Notes under the pieces: generated by a model
Databases searched by the model: none
The model's input: only the letters and a program-made list of their open reading frames with translations
Told to the model about the DNA's origin: nothing
Part shown: in pieces, positions 43,056-52,483 of the stretch
How the letters are laid out: each line of letters opens with the position of its first letter
Numbering within the stretch: the stretch's first letter is position 1
Source of the DNA: Rhodococcus jostii RHA1
GTDB taxonomy: Bacteria; Actinomycetota; Actinomycetes; Mycobacteriales; Mycobacteriaceae
Assembly: GCF_000014565.1 (NCBI RefSeq)
Contig: NC_008268.1
Location: 3,038,001 to 3,102,000 of the forward strand
Reading direction: 5' to 3'
Length of the DNA: 64,000 nt
Translations under genes and position numbers: made by a program

Positions 43056-43949
43056 ATGCCCACGCTGAGGAACAAAGTCGCACTCGTCACCGGGGCCGCG
43101 CGTGGTATCGGCGCGGAGACGTCACGCGCCCTCGCCCGCAAAGGCGTCAAACTGGTTCTGATCGATCTGGACGCCGAACCGCTGAACGCGCTCGCCGCCG
43201 AACTCGGCGACGACGTCGCGATCGCCGCGACCGCCGACGTGTGCGACCTGGCCGCCGTGCAGAAGGCCGTCGACGCCGGTATCGCAAAGTTCGGCGGCAT
43301 CGACCTCGTCCTCGCGAACGCCGGCATCGCCAGCTTCGGCTCGGTCCTGCACGTCGATCCGGCGACGTTCAAGCGGGTCATCGACATCAACATTCTCGGC
43401 GTCTTCCACACCGTCCGCGCTGCACTGCCCTCCGTGATCGAACGCAAGGGCTACATCCTCGTCGTCTCGTCACTCGCCGCGTTCGCGCCCGTGGCCGGGT
43501 TGACTGCCTACAACGCCAGCAAGGCCGGCATCGAGCATTTCGCCAACGCCCTGCGTCTCGAAGTCGCACACCACGGCGTCACCGTGGGCTCGGCCCACAT
43601 GTCGTGGATCGACACACCGCTCGTTCAGGACGCGAAAGCCGACCTCACCGCGTTCAACCAATTTCTCGCCTCCCTGCCGGGACCGCTCGGCAAGACGACG
43701 TCGGTGGGCTCGTGCGTCGACGCGTTCGTTGACGCCCTGGCCAAGCGGAAACGCCGGGTCTACGTGCCCCGGTGGGTCGGAATCTTCGCCTGGCTGAAGG
43801 CGGTGGTGACGTCGCGGATCGGGGACCGCACTCTGCTGCCGCCCGTCCCCCGGATCCTTCCGCTGATGGACGAGGAGGCCGCAAAGCTCGGCCGGTGCAC
43901 CAGCGCACGTAATGTCGCTCTCGGCGACGTCGCCGTAGACCCGAAGTAA
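43056..43949 (+). CDS. Short-chain dehydrogenase/reductase (SadH-like)
   Basis: 297 residues from ATG 43056 (AGGAG six bases upstream). SDR features: VTGAARGIGAETSRALARKG, ANAGIASFGS, VVSSLAAFAPVAG with Ser, YNASKAGIEH with Tyr and Lys. The C-terminal extension (VYVPRWVGIFAWLKAVVTSR and on) exceeds the classical length and is typical of SDRs paired with flavin monooxygenases in actinobacteria. It is followed after 30 bases by the monooxygenase gene, an arrangement like the mycobacterial mymA operon, suggesting alcohol/ketone interconversion before Baeyer-Villiger oxidation. Confidence 0.85.
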   Translation: MPTLRNKVALVTGAARGIGAETSRALARKGVKLVLIDLDAEPLNALAAELGDDVAIAATADVCDLAAVQKAVDAGIAKFGGIDLVLANAGIASFGSVLHVDPATFKRVIDINILGVFHTVRAALPSVIERKGYILVVSSLAAFAPVAGLTAYNASKAGIEHFANALRLEVAHHGVTVGSAHMSWIDTPLVQDAKADLTAFNQFLASLPGPLGKTTSVGSCVDAFVDALAKRKRRVYVPRWVGIFAWLKAVVTSRIGDRTLLPPVPRILPLMDEEAAKLGRCTSARNVALGDVAVDPK

Positions 43950-43979
43950 GCACCCTTCCCCGCCAGCGAGAGAGCGTTC

Positions 43980-45476
43980 ATGTCACACACCGAGACCGCC
44001 GCCGAGACCACCGGGGCGAAGACGCCCGTCGAACACGTCGACGTGCTGATCATCGGAGCCGGACTGTCCGGGATCGGTGCCGCATACCACCTGCAGGACA
44101 ACTTTCCCCGACGGACCTACGCGATCCTGGAGAGCCGCGAGTCGATCGGCGGCACGTGGGACCTGTTCCGCTACCCCGGCATTCGCTCCGACTCCGACAT
44201 GTACACCCTGGGCTACCGGTTCAAACCGTGGTCGGGTGAGAAGTCCATCGCCGACGGGCCGTCGATCCTCGAGTACGTCAAGGACACGGCGGCCGAGCAC
44301 GGTATCGACCGGAACATCCGGTTCCGGCACAAGGTCGTTCGTGCCGAGTGGTCTACCGCGGATTCGCACTGGACGGTCGACGCCGAGCGCACCGATACCG
44401 GCGAGACGGTCCGGCTCACAGCCGATTTCCTGATGTCCTGCAGCGGCTACTACCGCTACGACGAGGGCTACACCCCCGAGTTCCCCGGGCTCGACCGGTT
44501 CGGTGGTCGCGTCGTCCACCCGCAGCAGTGGCCCGAGGACCTCGACTATGAGGGCAAGCGGGTCGTCATCATCGGCAGCGGCGCCACCGCGGTGACGCTG
44601 GCGCCGTCCATGGCTGCCGACGCCGCCCACGTGACCATGCTGCAGCGGTCGCCCACGTACATCATCTCCATGCCGGCGAAGGACAAGCTGGCCAACAAGC
44701 TGCGACGCCACCTGCCCGCCAAGCTCGCCTACGGCCTCACCCGCCTGAAGAACGCATCGGTCGCCACCGCGATCTACCAACTGTGTCAGCGGTACCCGGA
44801 ATTCATGAAGGGCCGCATCCGGCAACTCCAGGAGAAGTGGCTGCCGAAGGGGTACGACATCGACACCCACTTCACGCCCCGATACAACCCGTGGGATCAG
44901 CGACTGTGCCTGGTCCCCAACGGGGATCTGTTCCGCGCCATTCGGAACGACGAGGTGTCGATCGTGACCGATCACATCGACACCTTCACCGAAACCGGGA
45001 TCACGCTGAAGTCCGGTGAAGAGTTGCACGCCGATGTGGTCGTCACCGCAACCGGTTTGAACCTGCTCGCGTTCGGCGGGATGACGCTCGCCGTCGACGG
45101 CCACGACATCGACCTCACCGAAACCATGGCCTACAAGGGAATGATGCTCAGCGGGGTCCCCAACTTCGCGTTCGTCATCGGGTACACCAACGCGTCCTGG
45201 ACGCTCAAGGCCGACCTGGTGTGCGAGTACGTCTGCCGTCTGCTCGCGCACATGGACGCGAACGGGTTCACGCAATGCGCCCCTGAGCGCGACAGTTCGG
45301 TCGAGGAGGAGCCGTTCCTCGACTTCGCCGCCGGATACGTGCTGCGGTCGGTGGAATCGTTCCCGAAGCAGGGTTCGAAAGCGCCGTGGCGGCTGCGGAT
45401 GAACTACTTCCGCGACCTGGTTGCATTGCGGCACGGCAAGATCCTGGACGACGCCATGACCTTCAGCCGCCCGTGA
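43980..45476 (+). CDS. Flavin-containing Baeyer-Villiger-type monooxygenase (EthA/MymA-like)
   Basis: 498 residues. FAD motif LIIGAGLSGIGAAYHL (about 23-38), a GTWDLFRYPGIRSDSDMYT stretch as in EthA, the monooxygenase fingerprint FGGRVVHPQQWPED, and the NADPH motif VVIIGSGATAVTLAP. These enzymes insert oxygen into ketones or oxidise heteroatoms with NADPH and oxygen. The upstream SDR and the divergent TetR gene complete an EthA/EthR- or mymA-like locus. Its TGA stop lies within the hairpin at 45470-45515. Confidence 0.9.
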   Translation: MSHTETAAETTGAKTPVEHVDVLIIGAGLSGIGAAYHLQDNFPRRTYAILESRESIGGTWDLFRYPGIRSDSDMYTLGYRFKPWSGEKSIADGPSILEYVKDTAAEHGIDRNIRFRHKVVRAEWSTADSHWTVDAERTDTGETVRLTADFLMSCSGYYRYDEGYTPEFPGLDRFGGRVVHPQQWPEDLDYEGKRVVIIGSGATAVTLAPSMAADAAHVTMLQRSPTYIISMPAKDKLANKLRRHLPAKLAYGLTRLKNASVATAIYQLCQRYPEFMKGRIRQLQEKWLPKGYDIDTHFTPRYNPWDQRLCLVPNGDLFRAIRNDEVSIVTDHIDTFTETGITLKSGEELHADVVVTATGLNLLAFGGMTLAVDGHDIDLTETMAYKGMMLSGVPNFAFVIGYTNASWTLKADLVCEYVCRLLAHMDANGFTQCAPERDSSVEEEPFLDFAAGYVLRSVESFPKQGSKAPWRLRMNYFRDLVALRHGKILDDAMTFSRP

Positions 45477-45515
45477 GTACTTATTAACCGCCCGCGGTTA
45501 ACAAGTACTCACGGG
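45470..45515. terminator. Bidirectional terminator containing both stop codons
   Basis: A 22-bp stem with one mismatch (45470-45491 with 45494-45515), CCCGTGAGTACTTATTAACC on the left arm, and a two-base loop. The TGA of the monooxygenase (45474-45476) and the complementary stop of the YihY gene (45509-45511) are both within the arms, so the same palindrome ends both convergent genes. Confidence 0.85.
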
Positions 45516-46549
45516 CCCGCGGCCTCGCTCTCGCGTAGCGCCTTGCCCTCCTGCACGTACTGCTCGTACTTCTCGGCGTTCTTGTCGGAGACGCGCGTAT
45601 CGCGGGGCGGCAATTGCAGTTCGTCCTCGGCCGGAATGCCGGCCTGCAATTCCCGTCCGCGTTCGAGTTCGGCATCCAGTTCGGCGCCGAAGAGCAACGC
45701 CAGGTTGGTGATCCAGAGCCAGAGCAGGAACACGATCACGCCGGCCAGGGAGCCGTACGTCTTGTTGTAGCTGCCGAAGTTGGCGACGTACAGACCGAAC
45801 AGGACCGACGCCACGATCCACGTCACGATGGCGAGGAAGGCGCCGGCGCTGATCCAGCGGAACTTCGGTTGCTTCACGTTGGGCGTGACGTAGTAGAGGA
45901 TGGCCACGGCTACCACGACGATGCCGAGGACGAACGGCCAGCGTGCGATGTTCCACACGGTCAGAGCGGTGTCGCCGAATCCGATCGTGTCACCCACCGA
46001 GCGTGCGACGGGGCCGCTCAGGGCGAGCATCGCCGCAGCGGCCGCGACCAGAACCAGGCCGACGATGGTGACGGCCAGCATCTGGGGGCGGAGTTTCCAC
46101 ACGGGACGCCCCTCCTCGACCTCGTACATGCGGTTCATCGCGCGTCCGAACGCCCCGATGTAGCCGGACGCCGACCACACCGCACCCAGCAGGCCGAGGA
46201 CGAGGGCCATTCCCGCGGTCGGTGCTGCGACCAGTTGCGCGATGGGGTCGCGCAACGTGTCCACGGCGGAGGACGGCCCGAGGTCGTCGACCATCTGCAG
46301 GACCGCGTCGGTGGTGCGCTGCCCCTGACCGAACACTCCCAGCAACGAGACCAGCGCCAGCAGCGCAGGAAACAGCGAGAGGACCGCGTAGTACGTCAGC
46401 GCGGCGGCCAGGTCGGTGCACTGGTCGCGGGTGAACTCGTGCGCCGTCTTCCTGATGACGTACCACCAGGACGGTTTCGTCAGGTCCGCGGGCGAATCCG
46501 GCTTACGCGGATCGTCGGGTTCCGGTTCGGCGTGTTGATCGTCGTTCAT
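45509..46549 (-). CDS. YihY/BrkB-family inner membrane protein
   Basis: 346 residues. The family start KTAHEFTRDQCTDLAAALTY is followed by YAVLSLFPALLALVSLLG; six membrane segments follow, with IGAFGRAMNRMYEVEEGRPV and GSLAGVIVFLLWLWITNLAL typical. YihY proteins were once called RNase BN; that assignment is obsolete and function remains uncertain (virulence-factor BrkB-like transport). The cytoplasmic C-terminus is charged. It starts 42 bases after the sensor kinase stop on the same strand and may be co-transcribed. Confidence 0.9.
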   Translation of the reverse strand: MNDDQHAEPEPDDPRKPDSPADLTKPSWWYVIRKTAHEFTRDQCTDLAAALTYYAVLSLFPALLALVSLLGVFGQGQRTTDAVLQMVDDLGPSSAVDTLRDPIAQLVAAPTAGMALVLGLLGAVWSASGYIGAFGRAMNRMYEVEEGRPVWKLRPQMLAVTIVGLVLVAAAAAMLALSGPVARSVGDTIGFGDTALTVWNIARWPFVLGIVVVAVAILYYVTPNVKQPKFRWISAGAFLAIVTWIVASVLFGLYVANFGSYNKTYGSLAGVIVFLLWLWITNLALLFGAELDAELERGRELQAGIPAEDELQLPPRDTRVSDKNAEKYEQYVQEGKALRESEAAGP

Positions 46550-46591
46550 CGGTCACGCCTACCCGGAACGCAGGTCGGGGAAACTGGGGCC

Positions 46592-48820
46592 TTATTCGCG
46601 GTCGGTGCCTGCGGTGAAGTTCGCGACGACCTCTGCCGCGATCTCCCGAAGTTTGACGTTGCGGTTCTGCGAATAGGAGGCGAGTTTGTAGTCGTCGGCG
46701 CCGTGGTTCAGTCCGTCGATGGTCGACTCCGTTCCCGCTCGGGCGGTGAGCAGAACGACCGGCAGCCGGGCCGTCGACTGCTCCGATCGCAGCTCGCGGA
46801 GGAAGTCGATGCCGTCGCGACCGGGAAGCATGACGTCGCTGAGCACGAGATGCGGCGTGCGGACGGCGACGCGCTTCAGTGCGGACTCCGCGTCGGCGAC
46901 GGCGTCGACGTCCCAGCCCTGCTCCTGCAGCAATCGTGTCAGGTACGCCCGCAGGTCCGGATGGTCTTCGACGAGCAGGATGCGGCGGCGGTCCGCCCCG
47001 GGTTCGGTCGACGGCGCGACCTCGGCGGACGGTTCGCGCTGGTCGATGTCGCCGAAGGACGTCACCGCGCCGACGGGTCGGTCGTCTGCGCGCGGGGTCA
47101 CGCCGTCCGGCGCCGGGACCCGCGGTACGCGGACGGTGAAGGTGCTGCCCCGGCCCGGTGCGCTGTCGAGTTCGACGGAACCGCCGAGCGCAGCGGCGAA
47201 ATCGGCCACCAGGGAAAGCCCGATGCCGACGCCGCCCGACCCGCCGGCCTCGACGCGATAGAACCTGTCGAATACGCGTTCCCGTTCTTCGGCGGGAATG
47301 CCCACCCCCGTGTCGGTCACGCTCAACACCAGCCGGCCGGCGTCCTGGCGGAGCGCCACGGACACGGATCCGGACCGCGTGTACTTGACCGCGTTCGACA
47401 CGAGGTTCAGCACGATCTTCACCCACATCTCGCGGTCCACTTCGACCGGACCGGCGCCTTCGTCGATATCGGCCCGGAGCGCGAGTCCGGCCTGCACGGC
47501 GGCGGAATCGAACATGCTCACGCATTCGGCGGTCAGCCTGCCGACATCGGTCGGCTCCGGGCGGGGCAGCAGCTGGCCGGCTTCCGCCTTGGACAGATCG
47601 AGGAGGTCGTCGACGAGCTGCTGCAGCCGGACCGCTGCCCGGTAGGCGGCCGCGATCGCGTCACGCTGATCTGCGGGCAACTCGTCCCCGGTCCGCTCAC
47701 GCAGAGTCTCGAGGGGGCCCAGCAGCAAGGTCAACGGGGTACGGAACTCGTGACTGACGTTCTGGAAGAACCGCGTCTTCGCCGCGTCGAGTTCCGCCAG
47801 CGCGGCGGCGCGGTCCCGTTCGAACTCGTAGGCCAGAGCGTCCGAGATCAGCGTCGACACCTTCGCCGTGACCAACTCGGCGAAACCCCGATACGCGTCG
47901 TCGAACGCGCGATACGGACTGATCCCGAGCACGAGCACACCCACCGGCTCCGCGTGACCCGTCACGATCAACGGGCACAGCCGCACCTCCGTCACCGCCT
48001 TCGACCCGGCGGGCTCGAACGATTCGCCGGGCGCCTGGACGCGGCGGCTGGTGACGTCGGTCGCCGGAATTCGGGCGGGCCTGAACTCGCCGTCGTCGTC
48101 CACCCCGGCGGCACCGACGAGCACCAGGTCGTCGGCGGCGTCGTCGCCCGAGCCACCGGCGACCTCCCGACGGAGGTATATCGCGGCCAGCGGAACGTCT
48201 TGTCCGCTGGCGCCGAGCACGCGCACGACCGCACGGCAGGCATCGACGAGCGGGTCGTCGCCGCCCGCGGTGGATACCGTGCCCAGTTGCCGCAGCGTCT
48301 CCAATCGCCGCTCCCCGAGCACGGTCGCGGTCACGTCGGTCGTCGCGACGAAGACACCGGCGACCTTCCCGTCCTCGTCCTGTACCGGACTGTAGGAGAA
48401 CGTCCAGTACGTCTCCTCGAGGTACCCGTGCCGCAGCAGGTACAGCGGCTGATTCTCCGTGTAGGTCGCCGCGCCGCCCGACATCACCTGCTCGGCGAGC
48501 GGTCCCACCTCGTCCCAGATCTCCGCCCAACACTGGGCCCCGGGTTCGCCGATCGCGGCGGGGTACTTGGCGCCGAGGACCCGGGTGTACGCGTCGTTGA
48601 AGATCTGCACGAGCTCAGGACCCCACCAGAGCAACATCGGGACCTCGGAGGGCAGCACGGTGCGTATTGCCGCCCGCAACTCGACAGACCAGGTCTCGAC
48701 CGGCCCCAGCGGTGTGGCCGCCCAATCGATGCGGCGTAGCCGCTCCCGTGTCTCGCCCGGCCCGGCGAACAACCGATCCGCCGACCAGGAATTACCGAAA
48801 CCCGAGCCAGTCACATCCAT
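46592..48820 (-). CDS. Hybrid sensor histidine kinase (PAS-GAF-HisKA-HATPase-REC) with altered receiver end
   Basis: 742 residues, no membrane segment. A PAS-like domain (about 25-165: WGPELVQIFNDAYTRVLGAK, VFVATTDVTA) is followed by a GAF domain (about 175-335), HisKA with His357 in FFQNVSHEFRTPLTLLL, HATPase_c with Asn475 in LNLVSNAVKY, GVGIPAE and IGLSLV, and a receiver with Asp662 in LVLSDVMLPGRDG. The receiver end is odd: GADDY is followed by KLASYSQNRN rather than the usual LVKPF, so the conserved Lys-Pro is absent. Phosphate could still be accepted on Asp662, but switching may differ. No output regulator is adjacent. Confidence 0.85.
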   Translation of the reverse strand: MDVTGSGFGNSWSADRLFAGPGETRERLRRIDWAATPLGPVETWSVELRAAIRTVLPSEVPMLLWWGPELVQIFNDAYTRVLGAKYPAAIGEPGAQCWAEIWDEVGPLAEQVMSGGAATYTENQPLYLLRHGYLEETYWTFSYSPVQDEDGKVAGVFVATTDVTATVLGERRLETLRQLGTVSTAGGDDPLVDACRAVVRVLGASGQDVPLAAIYLRREVAGGSGDDAADDLVLVGAAGVDDDGEFRPARIPATDVTSRRVQAPGESFEPAGSKAVTEVRLCPLIVTGHAEPVGVLVLGISPYRAFDDAYRGFAELVTAKVSTLISDALAYEFERDRAAALAELDAAKTRFFQNVSHEFRTPLTLLLGPLETLRERTGDELPADQRDAIAAAYRAAVRLQQLVDDLLDLSKAEAGQLLPRPEPTDVGRLTAECVSMFDSAAVQAGLALRADIDEGAGPVEVDREMWVKIVLNLVSNAVKYTRSGSVSVALRQDAGRLVLSVTDTGVGIPAEERERVFDRFYRVEAGGSGGVGIGLSLVADFAAALGGSVELDSAPGRGSTFTVRVPRVPAPDGVTPRADDRPVGAVTSFGDIDQREPSAEVAPSTEPGADRRRILLVEDHPDLRAYLTRLLQEQGWDVDAVADAESALKRVAVRTPHLVLSDVMLPGRDGIDFLRELRSEQSTARLPVVLLTARAGTESTIDGLNHGADDYKLASYSQNRNVKLREIAAEVVANFTAGTDRE

Positions 48821-49017
48821 GGACCCTTCCGCCCACTGCCGGTCGCCCGGACATGTCCGTTGTCAACAGGGAAATCATGGCCCAGTACCGCGTGCAACCG
48901 CCACTTCTCGTCTTCCGACATTCGGAAGCGAAGTTGGATTCGAGTGACCCGTCCGCCACGGTAGGTGAGTCGTGAGCCACATCACAGCCCACCTCCGAGG
49001 AAGAGCAGGTCCCGCGC

Positions 49018-50373
49018 ATGCAATTCGACCTACGCGAACGCATCGACAGCAGTCCGATGACGCGCTACCAATGGGGCGCCATCGCCATCTGCGGTCTACT
49101 CAACGTGCTCGACGGCTTCGACGTCCTCGTCATGGCGTTCACCGCCCAGTCGGTGTCGCAGGAGTGGGATCTGTCCGGCTCGGTCGTCGGCCTCCTGCTC
49201 AGCGCCGGACTGTTCGGGATGGCCGCGGGTTCGCTGTTCCTGGCGCCGTGGGCCGACACCATCGGCCGCCGCGCCATGATCCTGCTGTGCCTGGCACTCG
49301 CGTCGACGGGCATGCTGCTGTCGGCGGTCAGCCAGAGCGCGTTGCAACTCGGCCTGCTCCGCGCCCTCACCGGCGTCGGCATCGGCGGAATCCTCGCCAG
49401 CAGCAACGTCATCGCCAGTGAGTACGCGTCGAACCGCTGGCGCGGGCTCGCGGTGAGTCTCAACTCCACCGGTTACGCCGTCGGCGCCACCCTCGGCGGA
49501 ATCATCGCCGTCGTGCTGCAGAACTCGCTCGGCTGGCGCTCGGTGTTCCTGTTCGGCGGGCTGTGCACGGCGGCCATCATCCCCGTCGTCTACGCCCGGC
49601 TCCCCGAATCCATCGACTTCCTGCTCGTCCGGCGACCGGCCAACGCCCTCGACCGGATCAATGCCTTCGCCCAGCGGGTCGGCCAGCCGCGACTCGACGG
49701 ACTGCCCGCACCGCGCGCCGCCGCCACGGCCGACGCCGGATTCGCGATGCGCGTCCTGCTGTCTCCGCAGCGCCGCCGCAGCACACTCCTGGTGTGGTTC
49801 GCGTTCTTCATGGCGATGTTCGGCTTCTACTTCGTCACCAGCTGGACCCCGAAACTGCTGGTCGAGGCGGGCATGTCCGCGAACCAGGGCGTCACCGGCG
49901 GAGTGCTCCTCAACCTCGGCGGCATCTTCGGCGCCACCCTGCTCGGGGCGCTGTCCGCACGCTTCGCCCTCAAGCGCGTGCTCATCGCCTACATGGCGAT
50001 CGCGGGCGTGCTGCTCGTCGTCTTCGTCCCCGCCACCGCGTCCATCGTCATCGCGTTCGGGCTCGGCGCCCTGATCGGCGTCTTCGCCAACGGCTGCATC
50101 GCCGGGCTGTACGCAATCACGCCGTCGGTCTACTCGCCCGCCGTCCGGGCCACCGGCGTCGGCTGGGGCATCGGCATCGGCCGCGTCGGCGCCATCGCGT
50201 CCCCGATCGTCGCGGGCGCCCTCCTCGACCGCGACTGGTCGCCCACCCAGCTGTACATCCTCGTGGCCGCGTCCTTCGTGCTCGCCGGACTCGCCGTGTC
50301 GCGACTGCGGTTCGAGAAGACCGGCGTGGACGCCGGGGACGCCACCGCGGACGCGCCGCTGACCACTCACTGA
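49018..50373 (+). CDS. MFS transporter, aromatic acid:H+ symporter (AAHS) type
   Basis: 451 residues, twelve helices. The AAHS signature LLNVLDGFDVLVMAFTAQSV, with its DGFD motif in helix 1, is followed by APWADTIGRRAMI in loop 2-3 and RALTGVGIGGILASSNVIA. Relatives (PcaK, BenK, MhpT) import benzoate-like acids. No aromatic catabolic gene is adjacent, so the substrate is uncertain. It is convergent with the M20 amidohydrolase gene and ends just before the hairpin at 50387. The ribosome site is weak or distant (GAGGAAG about 15 bases upstream). Confidence 0.85.
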   Translation: MQFDLRERIDSSPMTRYQWGAIAICGLLNVLDGFDVLVMAFTAQSVSQEWDLSGSVVGLLLSAGLFGMAAGSLFLAPWADTIGRRAMILLCLALASTGMLLSAVSQSALQLGLLRALTGVGIGGILASSNVIASEYASNRWRGLAVSLNSTGYAVGATLGGIIAVVLQNSLGWRSVFLFGGLCTAAIIPVVYARLPESIDFLLVRRPANALDRINAFAQRVGQPRLDGLPAPRAAATADAGFAMRVLLSPQRRRSTLLVWFAFFMAMFGFYFVTSWTPKLLVEAGMSANQGVTGGVLLNLGGIFGATLLGALSARFALKRVLIAYMAIAGVLLVVFVPATASIVIAFGLGALIGVFANGCIAGLYAITPSVYSPAVRATGVGWGIGIGRVGAIASPIVAGALLDRDWSPTQLYILVAASFVLAGLAVSRLRFEKTGVDAGDATADAPLTTH

Positions 50374-50386
50374 GGCGGCTCCGCCA

Positions 50387-50432
50387 CCCGTGCGTGGTTG
50401 ACGAGTGTAGAGACTCGTTAACCACTCACGGG
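50387..50432. terminator. Bidirectional hairpin terminator
   Basis: CCCGTGCGTGGTTGACGAGT (50387-50406) pairs with 50413-50432 (complement CCCGTGAGTGGTTAACGAGT), two mismatches in 20, six-base loop. It lies between the convergent MFS and amidohydrolase stops and carries the GTGAGT core on one arm. Confidence 0.8.
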
Positions 50433-50442
50433 CCCGGAAGGC

Positions 50443-51666
50443 CTAGATCCCGACCTTCGACAGGATCGCCGTCATCGCCGCCTGGACGCCGGTGGACAGG
50501 GTGGGCTCCGCGACGGGGGCGAAGAACGGTGAGTGGTTCACCGGCACAGGCTTTCCACTCTCGAGGGTTTCCGCGGTGTGGCCACCGAACATCCAGAACA
50601 CCGACGGAACGCCGATCACCTCGGCGAGCAGGCCGAAGTCCTCCGAGCCCATCATCGGAGTCGACGGCCTGACGTTGTTCTCGCCCAGCACCTTCTGCAG
50701 CTCGGCGACGAGTTCGGCGGTGGCGTCGGGATCGTTGTAGTTGCGCGGGAACGTGTACAGCTCCTCGATCAGCGGCTTCGGCGCCCCGGACGCGTCGGCC
50801 TCGGCGTAGATGATGCGGCGCAGCGCGGCATTGACTTGCTCACGCACCTCGGGGTCGAGGGTGCGCACGTTGATCGTGAACTCGGCCCGGTCCGCGATGA
50901 TGTTCTCCTTCAGCCCCGCATGGAACGTGGCGACCGTGACGACCGCCGGCTTCATGGGGTGAACTTCGCGGGACACGATGGTCTGGATGCGGTTGATCAT
51001 GTTGACGCCCTGGATGATCGGGTCGATCGAATCCTGGGGCTGGGAGCCGTGTGAGCCCTGGCCGTAGACGGTGACCTTCAGTGAATCGGCCATGGCCATC
51101 GCGTCGCCACTCGTGACGTGCACGGTGCCGGCCAGCATCGGCCCGACGTGCTGCCCGAAGACGATCTCCGGCTTGGGTGCCCGGTCCCACAGGCCATCCT
51201 CGACCATGGCCTTCGCTCCGGCGGCCGTTTCCTCGCCCGGTTGGAAGAGGAACACGATCGTTCCGGCCCACGCCTCGCGCGCGCCTGCGAGCAGTTCGGC
51301 GACGGTGAGCAGGGTGGCGACGTGTGTGTCGTGGCCGCAGCCGTGCATCACGGGCACCTCGGTGCCGTCGTCGAGGTGTCCGGTGGCGGCGCTGGCGTAG
51401 TCGACGCCGGTGTCTTCCGCGATCGGCAGCCCATCGGAATCGGCGCGGAAGGCCACCGTGGGGCCCTCGCCGTTGGTCAGGACACCGACCACTCCGGTGC
51501 CGCCGCAGACGAACGTGTCGATCCCGAGGGCGACGAGGGAACTCTGGATCAACTCCGCGGTCTTGTGTTCCTGCATGGACAGTTCCGGGTTCGCATGCAG
51601 GTGGTAGTAGAGGTCGTGCATCTTCGCCCGCAGCTCGTCGGTGAGCGCGATCGGGAGGTCGGTCAT
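50443..51666 (-). CDS. M20-family amidohydrolase/peptidase, in glycine-riboswitch operon
   Basis: 407 residues from ATG 51666. Metal-site elements of M20D enzymes (hippurate hydrolase, IAA-amino-acid hydrolase, N-acyl amino acid amidohydrolase) are present: AFRADSDGLPI, MHGCGHDTHVATLL, FQPGEETAAGAKAM and MMGSEDFGLLA. The enzyme would hydrolyse an N-acyl or peptide bond, releasing an amino acid. It is the last gene of the minus-strand operon beginning at 53212, whose leader has a tandem glycine riboswitch. It may therefore release or clear glycine-containing compounds such as N-acyl-glycine (inference). The ribosome site is weak (AAAGAAG). Confidence 0.85.
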   Translation of the reverse strand: MTDLPIALTDELRAKMHDLYYHLHANPELSMQEHKTAELIQSSLVALGIDTFVCGGTGVVGVLTNGEGPTVAFRADSDGLPIAEDTGVDYASAATGHLDDGTEVPVMHGCGHDTHVATLLTVAELLAGAREAWAGTIVFLFQPGEETAAGAKAMVEDGLWDRAPKPEIVFGQHVGPMLAGTVHVTSGDAMAMADSLKVTVYGQGSHGSQPQDSIDPIIQGVNMINRIQTIVSREVHPMKPAVVTVATFHAGLKENIIADRAEFTINVRTLDPEVREQVNAALRRIIYAEADASGAPKPLIEELYTFPRNYNDPDATAELVAELQKVLGENNVRPSTPMMGSEDFGLLAEVIGVPSVFWMFGGHTAETLESGKPVPVNHSPFFAPVAEPTLSTGVQAAMTAILSKVGI

Positions 51667-51717
51667 GGAGTCTTCTTTCGAATCATGTGAAGGTGAGATG
51701 TCTCCGCGCATCGATTC

Positions 51718-52454
51718 TTACTCGATGGTCGCGAGCTCGGCCGGGCTCTGGTCGTTCTTGTTCCGCAGGAACCAGGCGAGGACCGCCGTCACGATCACCG
51801 GATGGCGGTGGACGACAGCGCGAGGCTCGGCATCGCCGGAACCACCACGAACGTGATGACCGCGGCCACCAGCAGCGCGACCACCGTGGCCCGGGGCTGC
51901 TTCATCGACACGATCGCCTGGACGAGGACCGCCCCCAGGACCGAGGGAAGGATGTAGGAACGGGTGACGGTCACGATGTCGGTGGGAATCACGCTGATCA
52001 GCCAGGTGCCGAGCAGCCCCACGAACACGGCCAGGGACACGAGGTGCACCATCGCGGCGCCGCAGATCGCCAGGACCGCAGCCAGTTCGGCCCGCTTGGT
52101 TCCCGGTTTGGCTCCGATGTTCGTCTGCGCGATGAGCGCGGCAGGCAACAGCTTGTTCGCGATGTTGCCGATCATGAACGCCTGGTACATCGCGGCCGGA
52201 CCGAGGATGGGGAAATAGGTCAGCGGTTCGACCAGCCAGATGATGAAGAATGTCCCGGCCACCGCGGCGAACGCGGTCCACAACTGGCCTCCGGTGACGT
52301 CCACCTCACCCGAGAACACCAGGTACAGGGGCGCACCGATCGACAGAAGCAGCCCCACGATCATCGTGATCCGACCCCAGCGGGACGTCGTCTTGTCGAA
52401 CTCGGCGAGTGCACGCGCACCGGTGGACACCGTTACGGCTTCGTCGGTAGTCAT
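51718..52454 (-). pseudogene. Small membrane protein partnering DUF5058, frameshifted near its C-terminus
   Basis: From ATG 52454 (AAAGGAC upstream), a Lys-rich cytoplasmic start precedes about six helices, including MIVGLLLSIGAPLYLVF, PAAMYQAFMIGNIANKLLPA and VVALLVAAVITFVVV. As written the frame stops at 51795 after SLALSSTAIR. In the next frame the sequence PVIVTAVLAWFLRNKNDQSP continues, giving a final helix and tail to a stop at 51718. One missing G/C around 51,799 accounts for this. A sequencing error seems likely, but a true truncation losing the last helix is possible. It lies between the DUF5058-like and M20 genes under one glycine riboswitch. Confidence 0.65.
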
Positions 52455-52483
52455 CGAAAAGTCCTTTCCGTGCGAGTCGTGAA

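Noticed and set aside
45614..48739. 1041-codon open frame antisense to the YihY and sensor kinase genes
   Set aside because: The minus strand encodes two complete, well-conserved proteins here; the antisense frame has no recognisable domain or ribosome site.
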